DNA from: Pseudomonadota bacterium
GTDB lineage: Bacteria > Pseudomonadota > Alphaproteobacteria > Puniceispirillales > Marisalimonadaceae
Assembly: GCA_028382005.1 (NCBI GenBank)
Contig: JAOESH010000004.1
Coordinates: 21,170-85,169, forward strand
Length of the DNA stretch: 64,000 nt
Reading direction: 5' to 3'
Both the position numbers and the translations under genes were made by a program. The notes below the pieces were generated by a model. That model saw only the letters and a program-made list of their open reading frames with translations, did not search any database and was not told the origin of the DNA. Positions 19,991 to 29,127 of the stretch are shown here, in pieces (within the stretch, counting starts at the first letter, position 1; every line of letters begins with the position of its first letter).

Positions 19991-21483
19991 GCGTTTAATA
20001 CCTTTCTACTGCATAAGATAGCAATCAGCGGTTCTGAAATCTTTAAAGTAGGAAATTTTGAGTATTTATTCTTAAGATCTAACTCATCTAAAACATTCAG
20101 TAATTCTTGAGGATCGTCAAAATTATTTTTAACTACTTTTTTGGCAATATCCATAAAAGGTGTAGAGTTTTTATATAATCCAATTTGAACAGGGTTATTG
20201 ATCAGTGCAATTCGTCTAACTAGATATTCTTGAGACAACCATTCTGTGGCTGTATCAGGAAACCCATTGGGTTGTTTTGCTCTAAAAGGAAGGTGACCTA
20301 ATTCAGCAAGTATTTTACTTATTTTCTTCTGTTTATAATTTAGACGTGATACGAAGTCATATTCAAAAACCTTAGGATCTCCAGGCCAGTCAGCACCTGT
20401 CATTCTTGCAACTTGTATAAGCCAAGTTTCTGGTGAAAGAAATTTCTTTTCAGAGTTACCATGTTTCCAGGCGGCGTCTAAAACCGCTTTATGAATTTCT
20501 GTTAATATGCCATCAGATTTTACCCAGGCATCAGTGACAATTTTAATCATATCTCTATTTGGATCGTCACATATAAAATGTCTACATAATTTCCATGCAA
20601 TAAAATTCATACAACTTTGACTTGCACATAAGTCGTTGACTAATTGCCGTAATTGTTTTTTACCTTTAGTTTTTGGACTAAAGCCTGATATTTTATATTC
20701 TTTCCCTAGTACTGTGTGTGTTCCTGGTTCATGATTAAAGTGTTCATATCCTGTTTTTTTAAGTTCACCCTTATGTCCTTTTTTCCAACCTGTAAAACCC
20801 CAACCTGTCATGATATATGCGGTGTTAATAACATCTTCTTGAGTATAACCTGCTTTAGGAGAGATTGTATGAAGTTCTAGTAACTCACGTCCATGATTTT
20901 CATTTAGCCCTTTTACACGTTTGTTTTTACGTTTTCTATGCATATTAGTATCTGAATTAGGACCTGCTGATTTAAAATTATCTAAACTCTTTATCATAGG
21001 CCACGTTAATGTCATATCGTAGACCATATCAGCAAACTTACCTGTCATTAATGGACGTAATTGTTCTCTTTGCATTGGACCTGTATTAAATACTGGTAAT
21101 TTATTTTTATCAACAATAGCAAAGTGATTACCCCAAAAATGCCAAAATCTCTCAAATACAGGTTGATTTCCATGAACCGCTTGATGATGTCTAATAGCTA
21201 ATTCGTATTTTTCAAAATATTTACGTCCAGTTCGACGGTATAGTTTTGTTTTCTTTATTTTCGCTTTTGCAGGGTTCTTCTCTGTTTCTTGAATTTTGTC
21301 TTCTTCAAGTTGAAAATCTACTCTTATATCTATCATTTCAGTTTCAGAGTAAAGTTTTCCAGGCCAAATTAACTTAGGTGATACATTCATTTGAGACTTA
21401 GCCCAATTAAGAGGATCTTCCGGGATGTCTTCGTCTGGTCTTAGTCCAAAACCTACACGACGAATGAATGCCTTAGTCATCAT
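19987..21483 (-). CDS. DUF1800 domain-containing protein
   Basis: FWGNHFAI, NENHGRELLELHTISPKAGYTQEDVINTAYIMTGWGF, WKLCRHFICDDP; 4-bp overlap with DUF1501 gene. Confidence 0.9.
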   Translation of the reverse strand: MMTKAFIRRVGFGLRPDEDIPEDPLNWAKSQMNVSPKLIWPGKLYSETEMIDIRVDFQLEEDKIQETEKNPAKAKIKKTKLYRRTGRKYFEKYELAIRHHQAVHGNQPVFERFWHFWGNHFAIVDKNKLPVFNTGPMQREQLRPLMTGKFADMVYDMTLTWPMIKSLDNFKSAGPNSDTNMHRKRKNKRVKGLNENHGRELLELHTISPKAGYTQEDVINTAYIMTGWGFTGWKKGHKGELKKTGYEHFNHEPGTHTVLGKEYKISGFSPKTKGKKQLRQLVNDLCASQSCMNFIAWKLCRHFICDDPNRDMIKIVTDAWVKSDGILTEIHKAVLDAAWKHGNSEKKFLSPETWLIQVARMTGADWPGDPKVFEYDFVSRLNYKQKKISKILAELGHLPFRAKQPNGFPDTATEWLSQEYLVRRIALINNPVQIGLYKNSTPFMDIAKKVVKNNFDDPQELLNVLDELDLKNKYSKFPTLKISEPLIAILCSRKVLNA

Positions 21484-21626
21484 ATCAGTATAAATATCCT
21501 TTTTATTAACTATATATTTTGGTCATTTTAATTTAAAAAACAACAATTAATTAAACTATATTTTATTTGTATAATTTATGGTTTTGATTAAAATTAATTT
21601 TTAAATACGCTTTTTGAGGTACTGTA

Positions 21627-22613
21627 ATGGCTAAAGATAAACCAACTAATAAAAAAAAAGTATTAATGGTTCAAGGTCTTCACGAAGAAGGAAAGAAATT
21701 ATTATTAGAAAGAGATGATATTGAGGCAATTACGATTATGTCTGGTGATGAAAATGAAATTATGAAAGCAGCAAAAGATGCTCATGGAATTACTGTTAGG
21801 ACAGCAAATATTTCGAGAAGAATAATTGAGAATTCTAAAAATCTACAAATAGTATCTAGGCACGGTGTTGGTTATGATTCTATTGACGTTAATGCGTTAA
21901 ATGATTGTGGTATTCCCTTGGCAATAGCAGCACATTCAAATATGATTTCTGTTGCTGAACATGCAATGTTTATGTTGTTAGCACTTTCTAAAAATGTTTT
22001 TTATTATGATGAATTTGCTCGAAAAGCCGATTGGACAAGTCGATGGGATATAAGAGCTTGGGATGTTGCAGAAAAAAATTTACTAATTGTTGGATTTGGA
22101 AGAATTGGATCAAAGTTGGTTAAGAGGGCTTTAGCTTTTGATATGAACGTATTTGTATATGACCCTTATATCAATGCTTCTGAAATAAAAAAATCTGGTG
22201 CAAATCATATAGAAAATTATGTCGACATTTTAGGAGATATGGATGCAGTATCATTACATTGTCCAAAAAATGAAGAAACTACTGATATGTTTTCTGAAAA
22301 AGAATTTAATATGATGAAGAAGAGTTCATTTTTAATAAACTGCGCTAGGGGAGGAATAGTAAATGAAAAAGCTCTTTATGACGCATTAACCTCTAAGAAA
22401 ATTCTAGGTGCAGGATTAGATGTATATGATGATGAACCTTCAACATCTTCAAATCCATTGTTTGGTTTGGATAATATCCTACTTTCTCCGCATATTGCAG
22501 GTGTTACACAAGAAGCTACTATTAGAATGTCAAAACAAGCGGTTCAAAATGTGCTTGATATATTTGATAATAAAATAGACCCCGAAGTTATAATCAATAA
22601 AAATGTTTTGTAG
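21627..22613 (+). CDS. D-isomer 2-hydroxyacid dehydrogenase (phosphoglycerate dehydrogenase-like)
   Basis: GFGRIGSKLVKRALAFDM Rossmann motif; CARGGIVNEKAL, DVYDDEP, LLSPHIAGVTQEA catalytic motifs. Confidence 0.92.
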   Translation: MAKDKPTNKKKVLMVQGLHEEGKKLLLERDDIEAITIMSGDENEIMKAAKDAHGITVRTANISRRIIENSKNLQIVSRHGVGYDSIDVNALNDCGIPLAIAAHSNMISVAEHAMFMLLALSKNVFYYDEFARKADWTSRWDIRAWDVAEKNLLIVGFGRIGSKLVKRALAFDMNVFVYDPYINASEIKKSGANHIENYVDILGDMDAVSLHCPKNEETTDMFSEKEFNMMKKSSFLINCARGGIVNEKALYDALTSKKILGAGLDVYDDEPSTSSNPLFGLDNILLSPHIAGVTQEATIRMSKQAVQNVLDIFDNKIDPEVIINKNVL

Positions 22614-22623
22614 GAGTAAATAA

Positions 22624-23382
22624 ATGGAACAGCAATCTTTAAGAAACTGTTGGTCAAAAGGTAAGGGAGCCATTAATGCTTGGTGCTCTATTCCAAATGC
22701 AGTTACAGCCGAAATGATGTCAATGAACGATTTTGACTCTATAACAATAGACATGCAACATGGTTTAGTAGATTATCAAACTGCCTTAAACATGCTTCAA
22801 GTTATATCTGGGTCTGGAAAAACACCTATGGTTAGAGTTCCTTGGAATGAACCAGGAATTATTATGAAATCTCTAGATGCGGGTGCTTTAGGCGTAATAT
22901 GTCCAATGATAAATACTCCTGAGGATGCTATCGAGTTTGTTGCTACAACAAAATATGCTCCTGTAGGAAGTAGAAGTTCTGGTCCAACAAGAGCTATGAT
23001 GATACATGGCCCAAATTATCATGATGAAGCAAATGATAATATTATTTCTTTAGCTATGATAGAAACAGTTGAAGCTTTAGGTAATGTTGAAAAAATTGCA
23101 GCAACTGAAGGCTTAACTGGAATTTATATAGGTCCGTCAGATTTAAGTATTTCTATGGGATATAAACCAGGTTTAGATAGAGCAGAGCCAGAAGTAATAG
23201 AAGCTATTCAAAGAATTGAAAAGGCCTGTATTGACAATAATATCAAGGTTGGTATCCACTGCCTTTCCCCTTCATATTTAAAAGATAAATTATCTAATGG
23301 ATATCACTTAGCGACTTTAGCTAGTGATGTAAGGATTTATGCCGAAGGTATAAGTAATAAATTAAAAGAAGCTAGAGCATAA
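22624..23382 (+). CDS. HpcH/HpaI class II aldolase family protein
   Basis: DSITIDMQHGLVDYQTA, MVRVPWNEPG, AMIETVEALGNVEKIAA, YIGPSDLSISMG. Confidence 0.92.
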   Translation: MEQQSLRNCWSKGKGAINAWCSIPNAVTAEMMSMNDFDSITIDMQHGLVDYQTALNMLQVISGSGKTPMVRVPWNEPGIIMKSLDAGALGVICPMINTPEDAIEFVATTKYAPVGSRSSGPTRAMMIHGPNYHDEANDNIISLAMIETVEALGNVEKIAATEGLTGIYIGPSDLSISMGYKPGLDRAEPEVIEAIQRIEKACIDNNIKVGIHCLSPSYLKDKLSNGYHLATLASDVRIYAEGISNKLKEARA

Positions 23383-23412
23383 ATCTACATATTTAATAAT
23401 TGAGGAGATATA

Positions 23413-24384
23413 ATGAGGGCGGTAACAGTTATTGAAGGTGGAGTTAATATTCTAGATGTTGAAATTCCAAAACCTAAAAACAATGAAGTTCTTGTTAAAG
23501 TATTTTCTTGTGGTCTAAATAGAGCGGATCTAATGGTTGCCGATGGGGGGGCACATGGATCTGCAGGTGGTTCAGGTACAATTGTAGGGATGGAATTTTC
23601 TGGCGAAGTTATTGAGTTTGGTAATGATGTAACTAACCTCTCAGTCGGTGATAGAGTTATGTGTTCAGGTACTTCTGCTTGGGCAGAATATGCGGTTACA
23701 GATTGGGGAAGAGTTATTAAGATTCCTGATAATAATATGGATTTGATTACAGCAAGCACTTTACCAATAGCTCTTGGAACTATGCATAATGCAATTGTGA
23801 CTGCTGGCGAGTTTTTAAAGGGACAATCTATTCTTATTCAAGGAGCAAGTTCTGGCGTTGGTTTGATGGGGTTGCAAATAGCAAAAAATTTAGAAGCTAA
23901 AATGATCATTGGAACTTCAACAAAACCTGAAAAGTTTGATAGATTAAAACAATTGGGTGCAGATATTGTTGTTAACTCAAAAGATCCTAAATGGTCAGAA
24001 GAAGTTTTAGATAAAACAAATGGTGAAGGGGTTGATTTAATTATAGACCAATTATCAGGTTATACCGTTAATCAAAATATGTTAGCCACTAAGATAAAAG
24101 GTAATATTATTAATGTTGGAAGATTAGCGGGTGGGCCTTCTGAATTTAATTGTGACATTCATGCTCTTAGGAGAATAAATTATAAAGGAGTTACTTTCAG
24201 AACTAGATCTTTAGATGAAATTAGAAATGTCTTTGCAAATATGTGGAATGATTTAAGTAGCATGGTCTCCAATGGAAATTTATCTATGCCAATTGAAAAA
24301 GTGTTTGATTTTAATGATGTTTCTCAAGCATTATCTCATATGAGAGATAATAAACATTTTGGAAAATTAATTTTAAAATTGTAA
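23413..24384 (+). CDS. Zinc-binding-type alcohol dehydrogenase / quinone oxidoreductase-like protein
   Basis: CGLNRADLMV, GMEFSGEVIEFG, ILIQGASSGVGLMGLQIAKNL. Confidence 0.9.
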   Translation: MRAVTVIEGGVNILDVEIPKPKNNEVLVKVFSCGLNRADLMVADGGAHGSAGGSGTIVGMEFSGEVIEFGNDVTNLSVGDRVMCSGTSAWAEYAVTDWGRVIKIPDNNMDLITASTLPIALGTMHNAIVTAGEFLKGQSILIQGASSGVGLMGLQIAKNLEAKMIIGTSTKPEKFDRLKQLGADIVVNSKDPKWSEEVLDKTNGEGVDLIIDQLSGYTVNQNMLATKIKGNIINVGRLAGGPSEFNCDIHALRRINYKGVTFRTRSLDEIRNVFANMWNDLSSMVSNGNLSMPIEKVFDFNDVSQALSHMRDNKHFGKLILKL

Positions 24385-24396
24385 AGTTTATTTATT

Positions 24397-25140
24397 TTGT
24401 TTTCTGATCCATTAATAATTACAGCTATATTAGTAGCCTTTTCACTTGGTGGAATTTTAAAGGGTGCTACAGGTGCAGGTGCACCCATAATTACTATTCC
24501 AGTTATTGCAGCTTTTTACGATGTAAGAATAGCAGTGATTATTATGGTGGTTCCAAATTTATTAACAAATATTGGACAATTATATCAATTTAGAAAAACT
24601 ATTTTACCTAAGTTTTTTACATTATCATTTGCTTTAGGTGGTGGGATTGGGGCGTTTTTAGGGACAATTTTACTAGTAAATTTGTCAATAAAAATTTTGA
24701 CGCTATCTGTAGCTTTTATAGTTATCATATACATATTGCTTAAGTTAATAGTCCCTTCTTGGAAATTGACCTATAAAAAAGCAGAGAAATTAGTTTTTTT
24801 AATGGGGACAGGTGGTGGCGTTCTTCAGGGGACTGCAGGGCTTTCTGCTCCAATATCAATAACATTCCTTAATTCTATGAAATTAGAACGAAATCAATTT
24901 ATTCCAACAATTTCTGTTTATTTTGGAGTCATGTCTATTTTTCAAATGCCTACTTTGTATTATTATGATTTTTTGAATTTAGAAATTATTATAGTTAGCT
25001 TTATATCTACATTAGTACTTTTATTATTTATGCCATTTGGATCTTGGATAGCTAAAAGTGTGTCTAAAGAAAGTTTTGACAAGATAACTTTAATACTTTT
25101 AGGATTTATTGCCTTTAGGATAATATATTTAAACTTTTAA
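24397..25140 (+). CDS. TauE/SafE family permease (TTG start)
   Basis: LGGILKGATGAGAPIITIPVIAAFYDVRIAVIIMVVPNLLTN; multiple hydrophobic segments; two internal G-rich repeats. Confidence 0.87.
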   Translation: MFSDPLIITAILVAFSLGGILKGATGAGAPIITIPVIAAFYDVRIAVIIMVVPNLLTNIGQLYQFRKTILPKFFTLSFALGGGIGAFLGTILLVNLSIKILTLSVAFIVIIYILLKLIVPSWKLTYKKAEKLVFLMGTGGGVLQGTAGLSAPISITFLNSMKLERNQFIPTISVYFGVMSIFQMPTLYYYDFLNLEIIIVSFISTLVLLLFMPFGSWIAKSVSKESFDKITLILLGFIAFRIIYLNF

Positions 25141-25146
25141 TATTTA

Positions 25147-25857
25147 TTATTTATACCTATTTCCACAAACTAATTTTCCATTTTGAGTAATACAACTGTA
25201 TTGCAATTTATTAGAATTATTTTTATTCTCAGTTTTTGAAATTGAGGGGATACATCCTTCTAAAAATTTATTGCTAATATTATCATTATTAAAATTTGTA
25301 TTAGTGTTGATGATATTCCCGCTCTTGGATAGTTTAAAATAAGCAAACGGTGAAACCTTTCTTATCACTTTTTCTTTAAAAAATAGATCTAAATTACTGC
25401 CATAATTAATTAATTCTAATTCATTGTTTTTGGATAAAAAAACATTATTTTTAAACTTCTTAAAGCTATAAGAAAAAAAATTTATATTATATTTATCAGA
25501 TGAATTATTTGGGATTTTTAGGAAAAGGTTACCGTTAATAAATTCAAAAGTAATTTCATAATTTTGTTTCACAAAATTTAAATCACTTACTTTTAAAGAG
25601 GAATTAGGAGATAAACATATTTTTGATTTATTTTTTAAAACAAAACTTGCTGGTAAATTTTTAGTTTTTAAGAAATCACCAATTTTTATTGAATCAGCAT
25701 TTTTAAGATTAAATCTTTTTCCATAAATATCTAAAATAAATATGTCATTATTTACTTTAGTCACATCTATTTTTGAAGAACTAAAGCTAGGAGTATTGAA
25801 AAAAACAAAAGATAATAAGAGGAATACAATTCTTTTTATTTGAAAAGGTGAATTCAT
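25147..25857 (-). CDS. Secreted protein, FecR-like fold suspected (start 25857 preferred over 25893)
   Basis: Signal-peptide-like MNSPFQIKRIVFLLLSFVFFNTPSFSS; KICLSPNSSLKV...GNLFLKIP pattern. Confidence 0.5.
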   Translation of the reverse strand: MNSPFQIKRIVFLLLSFVFFNTPSFSSSKIDVTKVNNDIFILDIYGKRFNLKNADSIKIGDFLKTKNLPASFVLKNKSKICLSPNSSLKVSDLNFVKQNYEITFEFINGNLFLKIPNNSSDKYNINFFSYSFKKFKNNVFLSKNNELELINYGSNLDLFFKEKVIRKVSPFAYFKLSKSGNIINTNTNFNNDNISNKFLEGCIPSISKTENKNNSNKLQYSCITQNGKLVCGNRYK

Positions 25858-25870
25858 TATATCAAAGGTA

Positions 25871-25890
25871 GTCACATTATTTAATGTGAC
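25871..25890 (-). terminator. Hairpin GTCACATT-ATTT-AATGTGAC just downstream of the BMP lipoprotein-like gene
   Basis: Perfect 8-bp stem, no strong U tract on the minus strand; overlaps ORF-track start of 25147..25893. Confidence 0.4.
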
Positions 25891-25910
25891 CACCTTGTTA
25901 CTTTATTAAA

Positions 25911-27029
25911 TTATCCAGGAATTTTTCCGTTTACGCCCTTCAGATAATAGTTCATGCCCCAAAGAGCACCATCATCGAGAGTTTTTCCTGCAGGTATAAT
26001 TTCTTTACCTGTATTATCAACTAAAGGACCAGCAAAAATATTGACCTTTCCAGTTTTTACATCATTAACTGCTTTTTGAGCTTTTTTCGCAACATCGCCA
26101 GGCATATTTTGAAACTTAGATATAGTTAACATGTCTGCATCCAAGCCACCCCATACGTTTCCTGCCCAATGATCAGGTCCATCACCAGTGCTCCATTTTT
26201 TATTTCTTAATTGTTCTATTTTTTTAATATAATATGGTCCCCAATTATTAACAGATGCAAATAATTGAGCTTTTGGAGCAAACGCTGACATATCAGTTGA
26301 CTGTCCAAAACCTAGGGCACCTTTTTTTTCAGCTATTTGAAGCATTGCAGGTGAGTCAGTATGTTGTGCTAAAATATCTGCACCTTCTGCAATATGAACT
26401 TTTGCTGCATCGGCTTCCTTAACGGGATCATACCAAGTATTAGCCCAAATAACCGAAATTGTTGCATCTTTATTGACTGATCTTAATCCTTGAGCAAATG
26501 CGTTAATACCCATTATTACCTCTGCAATAGGATATGCACCAATATAACCTATCTTATTAGTTTTAGTCATTAGACCAGCTACTACGCCTTGAATATACCT
26601 ACCTTCATAAAATCTTATGTTACCTGTAGCTAAATTTTTAGACCTTTTGTAACCTGTAATATGTTCGAACTTTATATTTGGAAATTCTTTAGCAACTTTT
26701 AATGTTGGCTCCATGTATCCAAAAGATGTAGTGAAAATAATTTCATTTCCTTGTTTGGCAAGCTCTCTAATTACTCTTGTTGCATCGGGGCCTTCAGGAA
26801 CATTTTCTACTACTGATATCTTAACATCTTTACCAAAACGTTTTTCAACCATTTGTTTTCCTAGCTCATGAGCATATGTCCAACCATGGTCTCCTGGAGT
26901 TGTTAAATAAACAAATCCTACTTTTGTAGTGCCACCATGACCAGACGCAAAGGAACTACTTACTAATAACATAAAAACTGATGCACTTAATGCAAACAGT
27001 GAAAAAATACGCATACAAAATTTTATCAT
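25911..27029 (-). CDS. BMP family ABC transporter substrate-binding protein
   Basis: TKVGFVYLTTPGDHGWTYAHELG, IIFTTSFGYMEPTLKVAKEFPNIKFEHITGYK; signal peptide. Confidence 0.94.
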   Translation of the reverse strand: MIKFCMRIFSLFALSASVFMLLVSSSFASGHGGTTKVGFVYLTTPGDHGWTYAHELGKQMVEKRFGKDVKISVVENVPEGPDATRVIRELAKQGNEIIFTTSFGYMEPTLKVAKEFPNIKFEHITGYKRSKNLATGNIRFYEGRYIQGVVAGLMTKTNKIGYIGAYPIAEVIMGINAFAQGLRSVNKDATISVIWANTWYDPVKEADAAKVHIAEGADILAQHTDSPAMLQIAEKKGALGFGQSTDMSAFAPKAQLFASVNNWGPYYIKKIEQLRNKKWSTGDGPDHWAGNVWGGLDADMLTISKFQNMPGDVAKKAQKAVNDVKTGKVNIFAGPLVDNTGKEIIPAGKTLDDGALWGMNYYLKGVNGKIPG

Positions 27030-27137
27030 TTCAAACTCCTAAATTAATAATAAAAGTTTAGAGTGAATCTAAAAAATCACAACAGAAAAAAGATCAATTT
27101 TTAAATTAAATAATTAAAATATATATTTTTAGTGATT

Positions 27138-28049
27138 TTATTGTGAATCTACAAATGGTTTACCAAGTGAAGCCGGAACAATACTTTTGTTTTTTGACAT
27201 TCTTCCAGAAATCATAGTTAAAGCAATGATCGTTGCTAGGTAAGGCATCATTGAAAGTATTTGCGATGGTATTGGCCATCCCCTAGCTTGACCGACTAAT
27301 TGAGCTATCGTTATTCCACCGAATATCAAAGCACCAACAATTATTCTCCATGGTATCCAAGAAGCAAATACTACTAATGCTAGTGCTATCCATCCACGTC
27401 CTGCTGTCATGCCTTCTGACCAGTGAGGTGTTAATACTAGAGGAATGTAAGCTCCTCCAATACCTGCACACATTCCTCCAAAACAAGTTGCAAACCATCT
27501 TATTTTTTTAACTGAGTAACCAATTGAATGAGCACTGTGATGATCATCACCAACTGCTCGTAAAACTATACCAGGTTTTGTATATTTTAGAAAATAAGTA
27601 GCAAATATAATTATAGCTATTGATAAGTAGGCAATTAGGTCTTGTTTAAAAAGAATATTACCAATCATAGGAATATCTGATAATAAGAAAATTTCTATTT
27701 TAGGTAATGAAGGTATCGTTTTTCCCACTAATGGAGCTCCTGCTAAGCCAGTTAATCCAGTTGCAAAAATAGTTAAACCAAGCCCTGTTGCTACTTGATT
27801 TGTCATAAAATTAATTGTAAAAATTGAAAATATTGAAGCCATAAATATACCTGAAAGTCCCCCAGCCAATATCCCAAAGTAAGGGTTTCCTAGCCATAAT
27901 ACGGCACCTAAAGCACCTACTGCTCCACTTAACATCATTCCTTCTACACCAAGATTTAACACGCCGCTTTTTTCAGAAATTAATTCTCCAATTGCAGCTA
28001 GTAACAAAGGTATTGAAGTTGCAATTATAGTTAAAATCAAAGCATCCAT
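27138..28049 (-). CDS. ABC transporter permease (BMP-type, YufQ-like)
   Basis: [31 protein letters not shown]. Confidence 0.93.
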   Translation of the reverse strand: MDALILTIIATSIPLLLAAIGELISEKSGVLNLGVEGMMLSGAVGALGAVLWLGNPYFGILAGGLSGIFMASIFSIFTINFMTNQVATGLGLTIFATGLTGLAGAPLVGKTIPSLPKIEIFLLSDIPMIGNILFKQDLIAYLSIAIIIFATYFLKYTKPGIVLRAVGDDHHSAHSIGYSVKKIRWFATCFGGMCAGIGGAYIPLVLTPHWSEGMTAGRGWIALALVVFASWIPWRIIVGALIFGGITIAQLVGQARGWPIPSQILSMMPYLATIIALTMISGRMSKNKSIVPASLGKPFVDSQ

Positions 28050-28050
28050 G

Positions 28051-29127
28051 TTATTTAACCTTGTTCCACTTTATTTGATATTTTTGAAGTGTTTCTCCAG
28101 TTAATAAGAAAAACAATAATATTCCTTCAAATAAACCAGTTACAACTTTTGGAATTCCCATAGCCATTTGAGCATTATCCGCACCTAGTTTGACAGTTGC
28201 TATAGTTATACCAGCAAAGAAAATTCCAACTGGGTTTAATCTTCCTAGAAAAGCAACTATAATTGCTGTAAACCCATAACCAAATGAGACTTCAGGTTGT
28301 AACTGACCCATATTTGCGGACACCTCTACTACCCCAGCTACCCCAGCCAATCCACCGGATAACAACAACACTGTTGTTGTAATGGAATTTTCTTTAAAAC
28401 CTGCAAATTTTGATGCTTTTGGAGCGGATCCTAAAACCGTTATTTTAAATCCTCCCAATGTTTTATTAATAAAAATCCAAGATAAAGGGATTAATAAAAG
28501 TATTATAAGAATTCCATAATGAAGTTGTCCAAGAAAGCCTATGCCTGGAAATGGTATTTTATTAATTAATGCCCCTTCAGGATAAGGCTTAGTCAATGGA
28601 AATCCAAAACTCATTGGGTCTCGTAATGGACCTCTTACAATAAAGTCGATAAATAGCATTGCCACGTACACTAACATTAAGCTTACTAAAATTTCGTTAA
28701 CATTTAATTTTGTCTTTAAAATAGCAGGAATAAATGCCCAAAGAGCGCCTCCAATAAAGCCAATTACTAACATAATTAATAATAAGAATTTGGTTTCTAC
28801 GTCTGGGAACAATAAAGCAAATGAGCCTGCTAATAATGCACCCATTATAAATTGTCCTTCAGCTCCAATATTCCATATATTTGCCCTAAAGCACAGCATC
28901 AACCCACAGCCAATAATAATTAATGGACATGCTTTTACAAAGATATCGCTTATCCTGTCAATTCTTGAAAATGGTGACATAAAAACTTGATATAATGTTT
29001 CTAAAGGGTCATATCCGAGAAATGTAAAGATTAATAAACCAAAAAATATAGTAAAAAAAATTGAGACCAAAGGACCAACAATTACCCAATTTTTTGAAAC
29101 TTTATCTCTTGGGACAAATGTAAACAT
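28051..29127 (-). CDS. ABC transporter permease (BMP-type, YufP-like)
   Basis: FRANIWNIGAEGQFIMGALLAG, LNVNEILVSLMLVYVA. Confidence 0.93.
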   Translation of the reverse strand: MFTFVPRDKVSKNWVIVGPLVSIFFTIFFGLLIFTFLGYDPLETLYQVFMSPFSRIDRISDIFVKACPLIIIGCGLMLCFRANIWNIGAEGQFIMGALLAGSFALLFPDVETKFLLLIMLVIGFIGGALWAFIPAILKTKLNVNEILVSLMLVYVAMLFIDFIVRGPLRDPMSFGFPLTKPYPEGALINKIPFPGIGFLGQLHYGILIILLLIPLSWIFINKTLGGFKITVLGSAPKASKFAGFKENSITTTVLLLSGGLAGVAGVVEVSANMGQLQPEVSFGYGFTAIIVAFLGRLNPVGIFFAGITIATVKLGADNAQMAMGIPKVVTGLFEGILLFFLLTGETLQKYQIKWNKVK

